Of a stretch of DNA of 64,000 nt, positions 20,734-28,690 are shown in pieces (position 1 is the stretch's first letter; each line of letters opens with the position of its first letter). Source of the stretch: Bacteroidales bacterium. Its GTDB lineage: Bacteria > Bacteroidota > Bacteroidia > Bacteroidales > P3. The translations under genes and the position numbers were made by a program. The DNA lies in contig JAFXAA010000013.1 in the NCBI GenBank assembly GCA_017522105.1, forward strand, positions 124,001 through 188,000, written 5' to 3'. The notes under the pieces were generated by a model that saw only the letters and a list, made by a program, of their open reading frames with translations, made no database searches and was not told where the DNA came from.

Positions 20734-21279
20734 TTACTGATCTTTCTCAACCTGCGAGAAGCTTAACTCTAAAGGAGTACGACGACCGAAAATCTTGACA
20801 GTCACCTTCAATTTCTTCTTGTCTTCGTTCACCTCCTCGACGACCCCAACAAAACTGTTGAACGGACCATCTATGACTTTTACATTCTCGCCAACAATGA
20901 AACGATCCATCATATCGCTTCCGTCAATGCTTTCGTCCATCTTGCCGAGGATTCGGTTAATCTCAGCCTGACGCATCGGTATCGGCTTGCCTTCGCGTTC
21001 GCGAAGGAAGTCAAGCACATTGGGCAGATTCTGGATGACGGGGATGATCTCATCGCGCAAATCAGCTTCGATGATGACATAACCAGGAAAGAAGTTGCGT
21101 TCTTTGATAACCTTCTTACCGTTGCGTATAGCCACCACCTGCTCGGTAGGAATCAGCACCGTGGGCACATCGTCGCTCCAGCCACGCTTGGCCATCTCGC
21201 TTTCGATATACTCCTTGGCTTTCTTCTCCTTGCCACTGATTGCCCTAACGACATACCATTTTTTTTCCTGCTGTTCCAT
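20734..21279 (-). CDS. nusG: Transcription elongation/antitermination factor NusG
   Basis: 181 aa. NGN domain (WYVVRAISGKEKKAKEYIE, FFPGYVIIEADL) that binds the polymerase clamp, then a C-terminal KOW domain (FIVGENVKVIDGPFNSFVGVVEEV) that contacts ribosomal protein S10 or Rho. Standard position between secE and rplK. Confidence 0.97.
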   Translation of the reverse strand: MEQQEKKWYVVRAISGKEKKAKEYIESEMAKRGWSDDVPTVLIPTEQVVAIRNGKKVIKERNFFPGYVIIEADLRDEIIPVIQNLPNVLDFLREREGKPIPMRQAEINRILGKMDESIDGSDMMDRFIVGENVKVIDGPFNSFVGVVEEVNEDKKKLKVTVKIFGRRTPLELSFSQVEKDQ

Positions 21280-21425
21280 TGCTATCGGTTAATAAAGGAC
21301 AGTGAAATATACATTTACCCACTCTTTGTCACCACACCTGCACATTCCCCGCGTCGGCAGACTCAAAAGATGAGTTTTGGGAAGCAAGACCGCCGCCGCT
21401 TTGGGATGGGGCATGACACATGCGT

Positions 21426-21641
21426 TTATCCAAAGAATGAATAGAAGTATCCAAGTAAGCCCTTCCAGCCCCAAGGCTGGACGCCGAAAACGACATCCAT
21501 GATGAGGACTATGACGGCGATAACAAGAGCTGCAACAGCCACCACAATAGCGCTGCTTTGCAGTTCCTTGAATGTGGGCCACGACACTTTGTGCACCAAT
21601 TCGTCGTAGCTCGACTTCACATATTCACCAAACTTTGACAT
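21426..21641 (-). CDS. secE: Preprotein translocase subunit SecE
   Basis: 71 aa. An amphipathic N-terminal segment with the conserved KVSWPTFKEL followed by one transmembrane helix (~29-52). It clamps SecY in the inner-membrane translocon. Located just after tRNA-Trp and 146 nt before nusG; that gap shows no gene or clear hairpin. Confidence 0.95.
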   Translation of the reverse strand: MSKFGEYVKSSYDELVHKVSWPTFKELQSSAIVVAVAALVIAVIVLIMDVVFGVQPWGWKGLLGYFYSFFG

Positions 21642-21684
21642 TGTACGTTGTTACTAAACTAGTTTGTACTTTCTTTTTCTTAGC

Positions 21685-21758
21685 TGGCAGGGGCAGAGAG
21701 AATCGAACTCCCAACCACGGTTTTGGAGACCGCCATTATACCATTTAACTATGCCCCT
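21685..21758 (-). tRNA. tRNA-Trp (CCA anticodon)
   Basis: On the minus strand the acceptor AGGGGCA pairs with TGCCCCT. The anticodon loop CTCCAAA gives CCA, and the T-arm reads GGGAGTTCGATTCTCT. The 3' CCA is encoded (21685-21687). It sits between tuf and secE as in most Bacteroidota. Confidence 0.95.
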
Positions 21759-21761
21759 GTA

Positions 21762-21787
21762 AAGCCGCACCGCTCTCGGTGCGGCTT
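21762..21787 (-). terminator. Hairpin between tuf and tRNA-Trp
   Basis: AAGCCGCACCG - CTCT - CGGTGCGGCTT. The long T-run is on the plus-strand side; on the minus strand only TTT follows before the tRNA. It is therefore probably a partial terminator or a processing stem at the end of tuf. Confidence 0.6.
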
Positions 21788-21802
21788 TTTCTCGATTAAT
21801 GA

Positions 21803-22954
21803 CTATTCAATAATCTTGGTCACCTGGCCGGAACCAACCGTACGGCCACCCTCGCGGATAGCGAAACGCAGGTTCTCGTTCAGGGCGATGTCGGCGATAA
21901 GCTCGACGGTAATCGTCAGGTTGTCGCCAGGCATGACCATCTCGCGGCCCTCGGGCAGGGTGATGGTGCCGGTCACGTCAGTGGTACGGAAGTAGAACTG
22001 CGGACGATAGTTGTTGTGGAACGGGGTGTGACGTCCACCTTCCTCTTTCTTCAGGATATAGACGGCAGCCTCGAACTTGTGGTGAGGTTTCACCGAACCG
22101 GGCTTGGCGATGACCATACCGCGACGGATCTCGTTCTTGTCGATACCGCGGAGCAGCAGACCCACGTTGTCGCCAGCTTCACCTTCGTCAAGAATCTTGC
22201 GGAACATCTCGACGCCGGTGACGGTGCTCTTCAGCTTTTCAGCACCCATGCCGATGATGTCGACGGGGTCGCCAGTGTGGATGACGCCGGTCTCGATACG
22301 GCCAGTGGCAACGGTGCCACGGCCAGTGATTGAGAAGACGTCCTCGATGGGCATCAGGAAGTCCTTATCCACAGCGCGGGTGGGCAGGGGAATCCAAGTG
22401 TCGACAGCATTCATCAGCTCCTCGACAGCCTTGACACCGCTGGCCTCACCGTTGAGGGCTGCCAGAGCGGAACCACGGATGATGGGGATATTGTCGCCAT
22501 CGAAGTCGTAAGAGCTAAGGAGCTCGCGGATTTCCATCTCGACGAGGTCAAGCAGCTCGGGATCGTCAACGAGGTCGCACTTGTTCAGGAACACCACCAG
22601 CTGGGGCACACCGACCTGACGGGCGAGCAGGATGTGCTCACGGGTCTGGGGCATGGGACCGTCGGTAGCAGCGACGACGAGGATAGCACCGTCCATCTGG
22701 GCGGCACCAGTGACCATGTTCTTCACGTAGTCAGCGTGACCCGGGCAGTCAACGTGAGCGGTGTTGATGGTGATACCGCGCTCTTTCTCTTCAGGAGCGG
22801 AGTCAATGCTGTCGAAGCTCTTCACCTCGGAGAGGCCTTTCTCGGCGAGCACTTTGGTGATAGCGGCGGTGAGGGTGGTCTTACCGTGGTCAACGTGGCC
22901 GATAGTACCGATGTTGACGTGCGGTTTGGAACGATCGAATTTTTCTTTTGCCAT
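21803..22954 (-). CDS. tuf: Elongation factor Tu with a 12-residue internal deletion
   Basis: 383 aa; Bacteroidota EF-Tu is about 395. Delivers aminoacyl-tRNA to the ribosome as a GTPase. Seen: P-loop GHVDHGKT, switch I GITINT, switch [14 protein letters not shown], and full domains 2 and 3 ending in GQVTKIIE. Between INTAHV and DCPG the usual segment (of the type EYxTxxRHYAHV) is missing. The loss is exactly 12 codons, bounded by what would be repeated AHV codons, and the frame is intact. This removes the two beta strands between switch I and switch II. Either the locus carries a real deletion, in which case another copy must supply function, or the assembly is wrong. Confidence 0.93.
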   Translation of the reverse strand: MAKEKFDRSKPHVNIGTIGHVDHGKTTLTAAITKVLAEKGLSEVKSFDSIDSAPEEKERGITINTAHVDCPGHADYVKNMVTGAAQMDGAILVVAATDGPMPQTREHILLARQVGVPQLVVFLNKCDLVDDPELLDLVEMEIRELLSSYDFDGDNIPIIRGSALAALNGEASGVKAVEELMNAVDTWIPLPTRAVDKDFLMPIEDVFSITGRGTVATGRIETGVIHTGDPVDIIGMGAEKLKSTVTGVEMFRKILDEGEAGDNVGLLLRGIDKNEIRRGMVIAKPGSVKPHHKFEAAVYILKKEEGGRHTPFHNNYRPQFYFRTTDVTGTITLPEGREMVMPGDNLTITVELIADIALNENLRFAIREGGRTVGSGQVTKIIE

Positions 22955-23069
22955 TTTAATACGTATTAAATGTTAACAATAAATTTAATTCACGTCTAAC
23001 GAGGGCGCGCCTATGGCTGACGTCCTCTTGTTTTTCTTTCTCTCCATGCCCTTTCCGGCATAAAAAGAG

Positions 23070-23141
23070 AGCCACAGACGAGAGTCGGACTCGTGACCTC
23101 TTCCTTACCAAGGAAGCGCTCTACCACTGAGCTACTGCGGC
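23070..23141 (-). tRNA. tRNA-Thr (GGT anticodon)
   Basis: Acceptor GCCGCAG pairs with CTGTGGC (one G-U). The anticodon stem CTTCC/GGAAG with loop TTGGTAA gives GGT. CCA is not encoded. Last tRNA before tuf. Confidence 0.93.
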
Positions 23142-23227
23142 TTGTTTTACTCTCATACTCTCTTTCGAGTACCATTTTCTTTCCGATCGCGGGGCTTTGG
23201 CTTCCGGCCTCTCCCCCGCTTTCTTCG

Positions 23228-23300
23228 AGCGGAAGACGGGGCTCGAACCCGCCACCTATAGCTTGGAAGGCTATCGCTCTACCAAATGAGCTACTTCCGC
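23228..23300 (-). tRNA. tRNA-Gly (TCC anticodon)
   Basis: Acceptor GCGGAAG/CTTCCGC. Anticodon stem ATAGC/GCTAT with loop CTTCCAA gives TCC. T-arm GGCGGGTTCGAACCCCGTC. CCA is not encoded. Confidence 0.93.
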
Positions 23301-23322
23301 TTTCTGAAGTTTTGGTATTTCG

Positions 23323-23404
23323 TGGGGGAGGGTGGACTCGAACCACCGAACTCTTCCGAGGACAGATTTACAGTCTGTTGCAATTGCCGCTATGCGACTC
23401 CCCC
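23323..23404 (-). tRNA. tRNA-Tyr (GTA anticodon)
   Basis: 82 nt with a long variable arm, acceptor GGGGGAG/CTCCCCC, anticodon loop CTGTAAA giving GTA. Confidence 0.93.
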
Positions 23405-23447
23405 TTATGTTTTCCCGACTCTCAGCTTCTACTGGTGTCGGTTCACG

Positions 23448-23520
23448 AGCCGATGAAGGGACTCGAACCCCCGACAGGCTGATTACAAATCAGCTACTCT
23501 ACCAACTGAGTTACATCGGC
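23448..23520 (-). tRNA. tRNA-Thr (TGT anticodon)
   Basis: Acceptor GCCGATG/CATCGGC. Anticodon stem GCTGA/TCAGC with loop TTTGTAA gives TGT. First gene of the tRNA-tuf unit, 60 nt after the promoter. Confidence 0.93.
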
Positions 23521-23579
23521 TGATGTCATCGTTTCAATCCGCTCTTCAAAAGACACGTTTTTCCCGACTTTTGAGGTTG

Positions 23580-23610
23580 CAAAGATACTACTTTTTCACA
23601 TTCCAGCAAA
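23580..23610 (-). promoter_or_regulatory. Complete promoter of the tRNA-tuf operon
   Basis: Minus strand: TTTG (23607-23610), 19 nt, TATCTTTG (23580-23587). The start falls ~50 nt before tRNA-Thr(TGT). Ideal spacing suits a highly expressed stable-RNA unit. Confidence 0.75.
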
Positions 23611-23847
23611 GAAAAATTTACTTTTTTTTCAAACGAAAAACTCAAACCATTGATTTTTAACACTCTCTGTGTTGAAATTTTTCCACCTCTCAGCTCCTCT
23701 TCCCCACGCAAAACACCTTTCGCCCACCCCAGCAACACCTTTTTGCACCACTCGCCACCAACCAAAACCGCCACACCAACGCAACCGCCTGCCACACAGC
23801 ATTATATCCACAACAAAACCACCCAAACCCTTGCCACACCTGCCACA

Positions 23848-23902
23848 ACAGCACCTTAACGGCTACTAAACGGCTACAAGACGGCTACAAGACAGCATGG
23901 AC
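23848..23902. repeat. 11-bp-period tandem array (AACGGCTACAA type)
   Basis: Successive 11-mers AACAGCACCTT, AACGGCTACTA, AACGGCTACAA, GACGGCTACAA, GACAGCATGGA: three good copies with decayed copies on each side, as in the array at 9789. Confidence 0.75.
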
Positions 23903-24090
23903 ATCCCGCAAAAAAACACACGCCAAACACCCTTAAACACCAAAATCATCCATTATCGGCACCAAAACTCCGCAATCGTCCGGCAGCCACGAAAAACCTC
24001 CGTACCTTTGCACCGCAATTCCACGCAAGAGCAACTTGACATACTGAGAAACCAATCAAATAACATACAACCGGCCGCAGGCAGAGCAAA

Positions 24091-24121
24091 ACAAGGGGCG
24101 CAGCCATCTGCGCCCCTTGTC
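24091..24121 (-). terminator. hpf terminator
   Basis: ACAAGGGGCGCAG-CCAT-CTGCGCCCCTTGT, with TTTT after the stem on the minus strand, 33 nt after the hpf stop. Confidence 0.75.
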
Positions 24122-24153
24122 TGCTTCTGCATTCTTGACGCACACATCGCGCC

Positions 24154-24441
24154 TCAGGCATTCTTATACTTCTCAATCTGCACCTTCATCGCATCCACAC
24201 AGTCGGCCACAGCCTGCTCAAAGGTGTCGGCCTGCTTGGCTATGAAGAGGTCGTTGCCGGGCACACAGAGGCGCAACTCGGCTATCTTGTTGTTGTGGCT
24301 CTCAGGCTTGTCCACCTTGAGGGTCACCTCGCAACGTACGGCGTTGTCTATCATGCGGTCCAGCTTCGAGACCTTCTCGTTGATGAACTTCTCCAGTTTC
24401 TCGTCGGCCGTAAACTTCGCGGCATTGATGATTGTGTTCAT
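24154..24441 (-). CDS. hpf: Ribosome hibernation-promoting factor (HPF/RaiA family)
   Basis: 95 aa, the short form. Seen: the N-terminal beta-alpha NAAKFTADEKLEKFINEKVSKLD, then CEVTLKV...AELRLCVPGNDLFIAKQADTFEQAV, the S30AE fold that sits in the decoding channel of idle ribosomes. The start has a strong Shine-Dalgarno (AAAGGAGG, 6 nt before ATG), unusual in a phylum that mostly lacks SD use. Lies between xerC and the tRNA-tuf unit, the common Bacteroidota order. Confidence 0.92.
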   Translation of the reverse strand: MNTIINAAKFTADEKLEKFINEKVSKLDRMIDNAVRCEVTLKVDKPESHNNKIAELRLCVPGNDLFIAKQADTFEQAVADCVDAMKVQIEKYKNA

Positions 24442-24490
24442 AATATCCTCCTTTTTATTATATATGATGGTTAGTATTATAAGTGTTCAG

Positions 24491-24547
24491 CATCTATCCA
24501 CTATTCATCTATCCACTATTCACTATCCACTATTCACTATCCACTCC
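24491..24547. repeat. Short tandem repeat (14-15-bp unit) between hpf and xerC
   Basis: CATCTATCCACTATT occurs twice, followed by two 14-bp variants CACTATCCACTATT and CACTATCCACT. Non-coding, in the xerC-hpf spacer. Confidence 0.8.
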
Positions 24548-25444
24548 TCACTTCCTCCTGCTCCTCGGATGCGCATGCCTGTACTCCTCCTTCAGGTGCT
24601 CGCGCGTGACGTGAGTATACACCTCCGTCGTCGCAAGACTTTCATGACCCAGCAGCTCCTTGATGGCCTGTATGTTGCCTCCCTCGGCCAGGATGTGCGT
24701 GGCAAAGCTATGGCGAAACACATGCGGCGACACGCGGTCAGCATTGCTCAACGTGGACATATACCTGTGCACGATGTTGTACACCATAGCCGGGCTCACA
24801 GGCTTTCCCTTGGCGTTGACAAAGAGCCACTCGTTCTCTCCCACCGTCTGCCTCTTTAACGCCAGGTAGTCGGAAATATTGTGTGCCAACTCAATTTCTA
24901 TCGGCACCAAACGTTCCTTGTTTCTCTTGCCGAGCACCTTTATCGTCAACGCACCGAAGTCCACAGAGGCCTCGCGCAGAGCCGCCAGCTCGCTGCGGCG
25001 CATGCCTGTCTCGTAGAGCATGCGCAGCATCAGGGCATCGCGGCGCCCCGTGAAGTCGGTGCCGAAAAGGCCTTCGTCATACAGGTGCTCCGTCTCGCTC
25101 TCCTTGAAGAAGACTGGCAGATGCTTGGGCTGCCGCGGAGGCGACACCTTGGCCATGAGGTCTGCCTCCAGCAGGCCGCTGCGGCGCAGCCACCGCAGCC
25201 AGCTCCCCACCGACGACAGGCGGCGGCGCACCGTTCCCGCAGCCTCGCCGGCTGCGAGGTGTTCCATCTGCCACTCGCGTATGTCGCGCGAAGTAAGCTC
25301 CTCCAGCCTCTCCACGCCGCCGCGCAGCAGGTGCCGCTGCAGGTCGCGCAGGTCACCCTCGTAGTTGCGCACCGTCCCTGCCGCCATGCGGCGCTCCACG
25401 GCAATATAGTCAACAAACCGTCCTATGGCCTCTTCTATCTTCAC
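24548..25444 (-). CDS. xerC: Tyrosine recombinase XerC/XerD type
   Basis: 298 aa from a GTG at 25444. Resolves chromosome dimers at dif with a partner recombinase. N-terminal SAM-like core-binding domain (~1-90), catalytic domain with Arg in TGMRRSELAAL, HVFRHSFATHIL, LGHESLATTEVYTHV (His-x-x-Arg, His, Tyr nucleophile). The frame is open ~20 codons further upstream, but the -7 box at 25450-25457 would lie inside that extension; GTG at 25444 keeps the whole core-binding domain and would make the mRNA leaderless. XerC and XerD cannot be told apart by eye. Confidence 0.9.
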   Translation of the reverse strand: MKIEEAIGRFVDYIAVERRMAAGTVRNYEGDLRDLQRHLLRGGVERLEELTSRDIREWQMEHLAAGEAAGTVRRRLSSVGSWLRWLRRSGLLEADLMAKVSPPRQPKHLPVFFKESETEHLYDEGLFGTDFTGRRDALMLRMLYETGMRRSELAALREASVDFGALTIKVLGKRNKERLVPIEIELAHNISDYLALKRQTVGENEWLFVNAKGKPVSPAMVYNIVHRYMSTLSNADRVSPHVFRHSFATHILAEGGNIQAIKELLGHESLATTEVYTHVTREHLKEEYRHAHPRSRRK

Positions 25445-25449
25445 GGTTG

Positions 25450-25457
25450 CAAAGATA
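25450..25457 (-). promoter_or_regulatory. -7 box for xerC
   Basis: TATCTTTG, ending 5 nt before the proposed GTG start, as at tsaC. Confidence 0.5.
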
Positions 25458-25511
25458 CATAAAAAAAAGCACCCCTGCAACTTTTTAACACTTCGCCACC
25501 CCATAAAACAA

Positions 25512-25543
25512 CGGCGGGAGGCTCACCAAAAGACCTCCCGCCG
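25512..25543 (-). terminator. Terminator of the ECF-sigma operon
   Basis: GGCGGGAGG and CCTCCCGCC arms around a 12-nt loop; on the minus strand TTGTTTTATGG follows. It lies 26 nt after the last gene of the operon. Confidence 0.75.
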
Positions 25544-25568
25544 AATATATTATACCCACAAAGTACCC

Positions 25569-26252
25569 TTATTTGTCTCGAAGCCTTGTAATTGCCATGT
25601 TTGGAATAATGCCCTTAATATAGCCGCTACAATTATCTACAATTATATTGGAAGCGGCAATACTGTTGACCAGAGAATAGTGTGTATAAAGAATGATAAT
25701 TGGAGCGGCTCCACTGCCTCCGAATTCATAATGCAATTTTAGTGAATCCGTTATATTATATAAATTAGCAGTATCACTAATATCGTTGAGCATTACCTGT
25801 ATACGTGGGGTGGCTACGATTAAAGAATTTCCACCATCTCCATATACCGGTTCTATGGCATATACATTCTCAATTCCCTTTAATTCCTCTATTGCAACAG
25901 ACCTACTTCTGTCGCCAAAAAGTACTACAACCCCTCTACGAACAGCAACTTCGCCGCCACCACTCTGAACAGGTAAAATGGAGCAAAAGCCATTTGGCAA
26001 ATCTATTTCATTGGTATCATAATATATGCATAGCAGGCTATCAATGCGTGTAAGCCCATGCAACTCTTGTATACCGACACGCCATGTTGTGTCATTTCCA
26101 ATTGCCAACGCACCATCTGGCCATATATTCTCATCAGCACAATTTATTGCCATCGGATAATCCTTCGCCAAACTTGTATCTTTCTCGCAAGAGGACAACA
26201 TAGCACTCACTACAATAGCGAGTACAACCATTTTAATTGCATTCTTTTTCAT
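25569..26252 (-). CDS. Lipoprotein resembling the N-terminal region of the adjacent subtilase
   Basis: 227 aa. A lipobox ends the signal peptide (MLSSC, Cys 22), so it is probably lipid-anchored. Residues ~120-185 align with residues ~90-150 of the subtilase encoded just upstream: shared pattern VYAIEPVYGDGGNSL versus VYDVEPTVGEGGNVL, then LNDISDTANLY versus LNAMSDTVLLK and a following LHYE/IRYE. In the subtilase this part precedes the peptidase domain, where a propeptide sits. A free propeptide-like lipoprotein could act as chaperone, inhibitor or ligand; that role is inference. Last gene of the operon, 32 nt after the subtilase. Confidence 0.75.
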   Translation of the reverse strand: MKKNAIKMVVLAIVVSAMLSSCEKDTSLAKDYPMAINCADENIWPDGALAIGNDTTWRVGIQELHGLTRIDSLLCIYYDTNEIDLPNGFCSILPVQSGGGEVAVRRGVVVLFGDRSRSVAIEELKGIENVYAIEPVYGDGGNSLIVATPRIQVMLNDISDTANLYNITDSLKLHYEFGGSGAAPIIILYTHYSLVNSIAASNIIVDNCSGYIKGIIPNMAITRLRDK

Positions 26253-26284
26253 GGTAATTTGTATTTATGGTTAAACTATAATGG

Positions 26285-28690
26285 TTATTGCAATATTACT
26301 TTCTTTACATCCGCAACCTCTTCTCCAACCACCACGTAAACATAGTAAATACCTGACGGCTTTCCTGTAAGGTCTATACTGCTCCTGTCGGTGTTCATTT
26401 GCTCTGTAGTAATAAGGTTGCCAAACCCATCAGTCAAAATCAATGTCGCAACCGTTTCTGTTGCAAGCCCATTTAACTCTACCACTGTTCGGCCCAAAGT
26501 AGGATTAGGATTAACTATCAACTTGGGCTTCGGAGGGAATATAGGATCCACCGGTGTAGGGTCCTGGTAGTGTGTGTATCCTTTTGCTGCTACCAAACGA
26601 TTCATTGCGACGAAGTCTTCAATTGGCATGTTGATGTCCGTAAAGCCATGGATATTTGATGTATTGTCGTCAATAACGGCAACTAACATGCCGCGCCATA
26701 TTTGTCCAGATGTTACAGGGTATACATCTGGCATTGTGAGCGGTATAACAAATGTATGGCTTCCGCCATTAGCGCTGATAGTCACTGGTGACGTTCCCGC
26801 AGGCGATATTGGAGAACTAAACAAACTGGTATTCCAAGTCAGGGTTCCCGACGCGTAATTGCGATAATAAAGCTTCACATCTGCAGGGTCAACAACCACA
26901 TCTGTCGTTGAGTGATTGTGGACAGTAACACTAATCATACGCGTGTCGCCTGGGCCGATAGTCGACATTATGTTTACATTCGAAGCATCCCTGATAACAA
27001 TACTTGGACTATTGAGAATACCTCTTATCACCGAAGGCTCCATACCATTGTCTATGACAGTATCTTTCACAGTCAAACTAGGTATATTGGAATAAGTATA
27101 TTGTGCCCAATTAATCGCTCGCGCACTTTGTATTTCACCATATCCAAGCTCATTATTCCATGTGCCATCGGGATGAGTGTTGAATACTCCAAAAGTGTAC
27201 TCTGGCGTTTTATAAGCAGTATGTTTCAGTATCCAATCAATTTGTGACCGTGTAAGATTTGGATTTGCAGACAACATAAGGGCAACTACACCAGCAACAT
27301 GCGCAGAAGCAACACCAGGACCATCTTGTATAGATAGGTAGGAAGCATAATATGAAGAATAATTTACATCTGTTGTTAATATGCTTTCCCCCGGGGCAAC
27401 AAGGTCCAACTGGTCTCCATAATTTGAACTGTACACCCTTTCATGTTCTTCTGACGATGCCCCCACAATAATAACTCGATCATCTATATTCAATGGATGT
27501 GATATTATACCTAGCGTTCCGTAATCGTATCCAGAGGACGATATTATAACCGTACCTTTCAAATTACGACCATAAGTAAACATACTATTAACCATTGACA
27601 TAATCAAAGGGTGCGGATAATAATCATTACCGTTGACAACATAATCTAAAGGACAAAGTACAATGTCTGCGTTTAGTGTAAAAGCAGTCGCTAAGGCATT
27701 AAACAATGCTGTAAATGCCTGCTCGTCATATATCCCCTCATAATAAATAGGTGGATATTCCGTATTAAAAGCCGAAATATTTATCAATACAGCATCAGGA
27801 GCTATACCAGCAATGTTTTCGTTATCATGATCCGAAAAGATTACACCAGCCATATTGGTTCCATGAGAACCCCAAATCTGCGGCTGTTCACTATATGTTC
27901 CATTGTAGAAATCATATGAAAAAGAACTTAAAGTAGAAAATTCACTATTGTTTATTTCTACACCGTCGTCAATAAGAGCTATTGATACTCCATCACCTAG
28001 AATTCCACCATCCCAAATATCATACAAATCCGCTATTGACCATTGGTCTGAAAGATATAAATCTTCAGGAATACTTTTGCTAATATTTGTATACTTTTTG
28101 CGAATAGGGAAGATTAATCCAGGATCAACTGCACCAAATAAACCAGACTCTATATATAAACTTGCTATCTCTAAAGCGTTTCCTGATGCTTTATTTGTAG
28201 AGAGACTATACCAATATAACTCATGTACACTATCTTCCACAATACTACCCTCATACCTAATCATCATTTGATTAGCCATTTGTTTTAGTAACACTGTATC
28301 GCTCATAGCGTTAAGTTGCACATAAACCTGGTTTGACACAAGTACATTACCCCCCTCACCAACTGTTGGTTCTACATCATATACATAAGATAATTCTTTA
28401 ATTGACGCTAAAGTAGTTTCATAGTTTTCTTCTGAACAGTCTATCACGAGCGCGAACAGTGTATCTCCTTTCCCTGGACCCAAACGAACTTCACCACGTA
28501 TATTGAAAATACTATCAATCATTTCATATCCAACCAAGTTTCTATTGAAATATACAAGAAGTCTGTCATAATTTATCTGTATTTCCTTTTTTTCGTTCCC
28601 GTGATAATAAGCGTACTTTTGCGGATTTTGTGCACACACAGAAACTAGAGAGAATACTGTGAATAGAATCATTATTGATTTTCTTTTCAT
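26285..28690 (-). CDS. T9SS-sorted S8 subtilase-like protein lacking catalytic Ser and oxyanion Asn
   Basis: 801 aa. Signal peptide 1-20; propeptide-like region ~30-195; S8 domain ~205-520; beta-rich domain ~540-690; C-terminal ~80 aa (VNPNPTLGRTVVEL ... KPSGIYYVYV ... KKVILQ) is a type A T9SS sorting domain. Asp (ALIDDGVE) and His (GSHGTNMAGV) of the triad are kept. The Ser motif normally GTSMAxPHVAG reads GPGVASAHVAG, with Gly at the nucleophile position, and the oxyanion Asn region (AAGN type) reads SSGYD. It should therefore be inactive as a protease and may serve as a surface receptor or binding protein. Its ATG overlaps the stop of the upstream lipoprotein. Confidence 0.85.
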   Translation of the reverse strand: MKRKSIMILFTVFSLVSVCAQNPQKYAYYHGNEKKEIQINYDRLLVYFNRNLVGYEMIDSIFNIRGEVRLGPGKGDTLFALVIDCSEENYETTLASIKELSYVYDVEPTVGEGGNVLVSNQVYVQLNAMSDTVLLKQMANQMMIRYEGSIVEDSVHELYWYSLSTNKASGNALEIASLYIESGLFGAVDPGLIFPIRKKYTNISKSIPEDLYLSDQWSIADLYDIWDGGILGDGVSIALIDDGVEINNSEFSTLSSFSYDFYNGTYSEQPQIWGSHGTNMAGVIFSDHDNENIAGIAPDAVLINISAFNTEYPPIYYEGIYDEQAFTALFNALATAFTLNADIVLCPLDYVVNGNDYYPHPLIMSMVNSMFTYGRNLKGTVIISSSGYDYGTLGIISHPLNIDDRVIIVGASSEEHERVYSSNYGDQLDLVAPGESILTTDVNYSSYYASYLSIQDGPGVASAHVAGVVALMLSANPNLTRSQIDWILKHTAYKTPEYTFGVFNTHPDGTWNNELGYGEIQSARAINWAQYTYSNIPSLTVKDTVIDNGMEPSVIRGILNSPSIVIRDASNVNIMSTIGPGDTRMISVTVHNHSTTDVVVDPADVKLYYRNYASGTLTWNTSLFSSPISPAGTSPVTISANGGSHTFVIPLTMPDVYPVTSGQIWRGMLVAVIDDNTSNIHGFTDINMPIEDFVAMNRLVAAKGYTHYQDPTPVDPIFPPKPKLIVNPNPTLGRTVVELNGLATETVATLILTDGFGNLITTEQMNTDRSSIDLTGKPSGIYYVYVVVGEEVADVKKVILQ

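Larger units (their letters stand above)
23521..24153. other. Intergenic region upstream of the tRNA-tuf operon
   Basis: 633 bp without a convincing gene. It holds the tRNA-tuf promoter (23580-23610), a long C/A-rich low-complexity stretch (23690-23850), an 11-bp-period array (23848-23902), an orphan plus-strand TACCTTTG (24003-24010) with no gene behind it, and the hpf terminator (24091-24121). Confidence 0.6.

Noticed and set aside
21280..21425. Hidden small gene (such as rpmG) between secE and nusG
   Set aside because: The only frame open there has no start context and no ribosomal-protein motif.
24003..24010. Plus-strand TACCTTTG as promoter of a gene over 23897-24859
   Set aside because: The downstream frame runs antisense to hpf and into xerC, with no homology; no -33 box is seen.
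24491..24547. CRISPR array
   Set aside because: The repeats are 14-15 bp and directly adjacent without spacers; no cas genes in the window.
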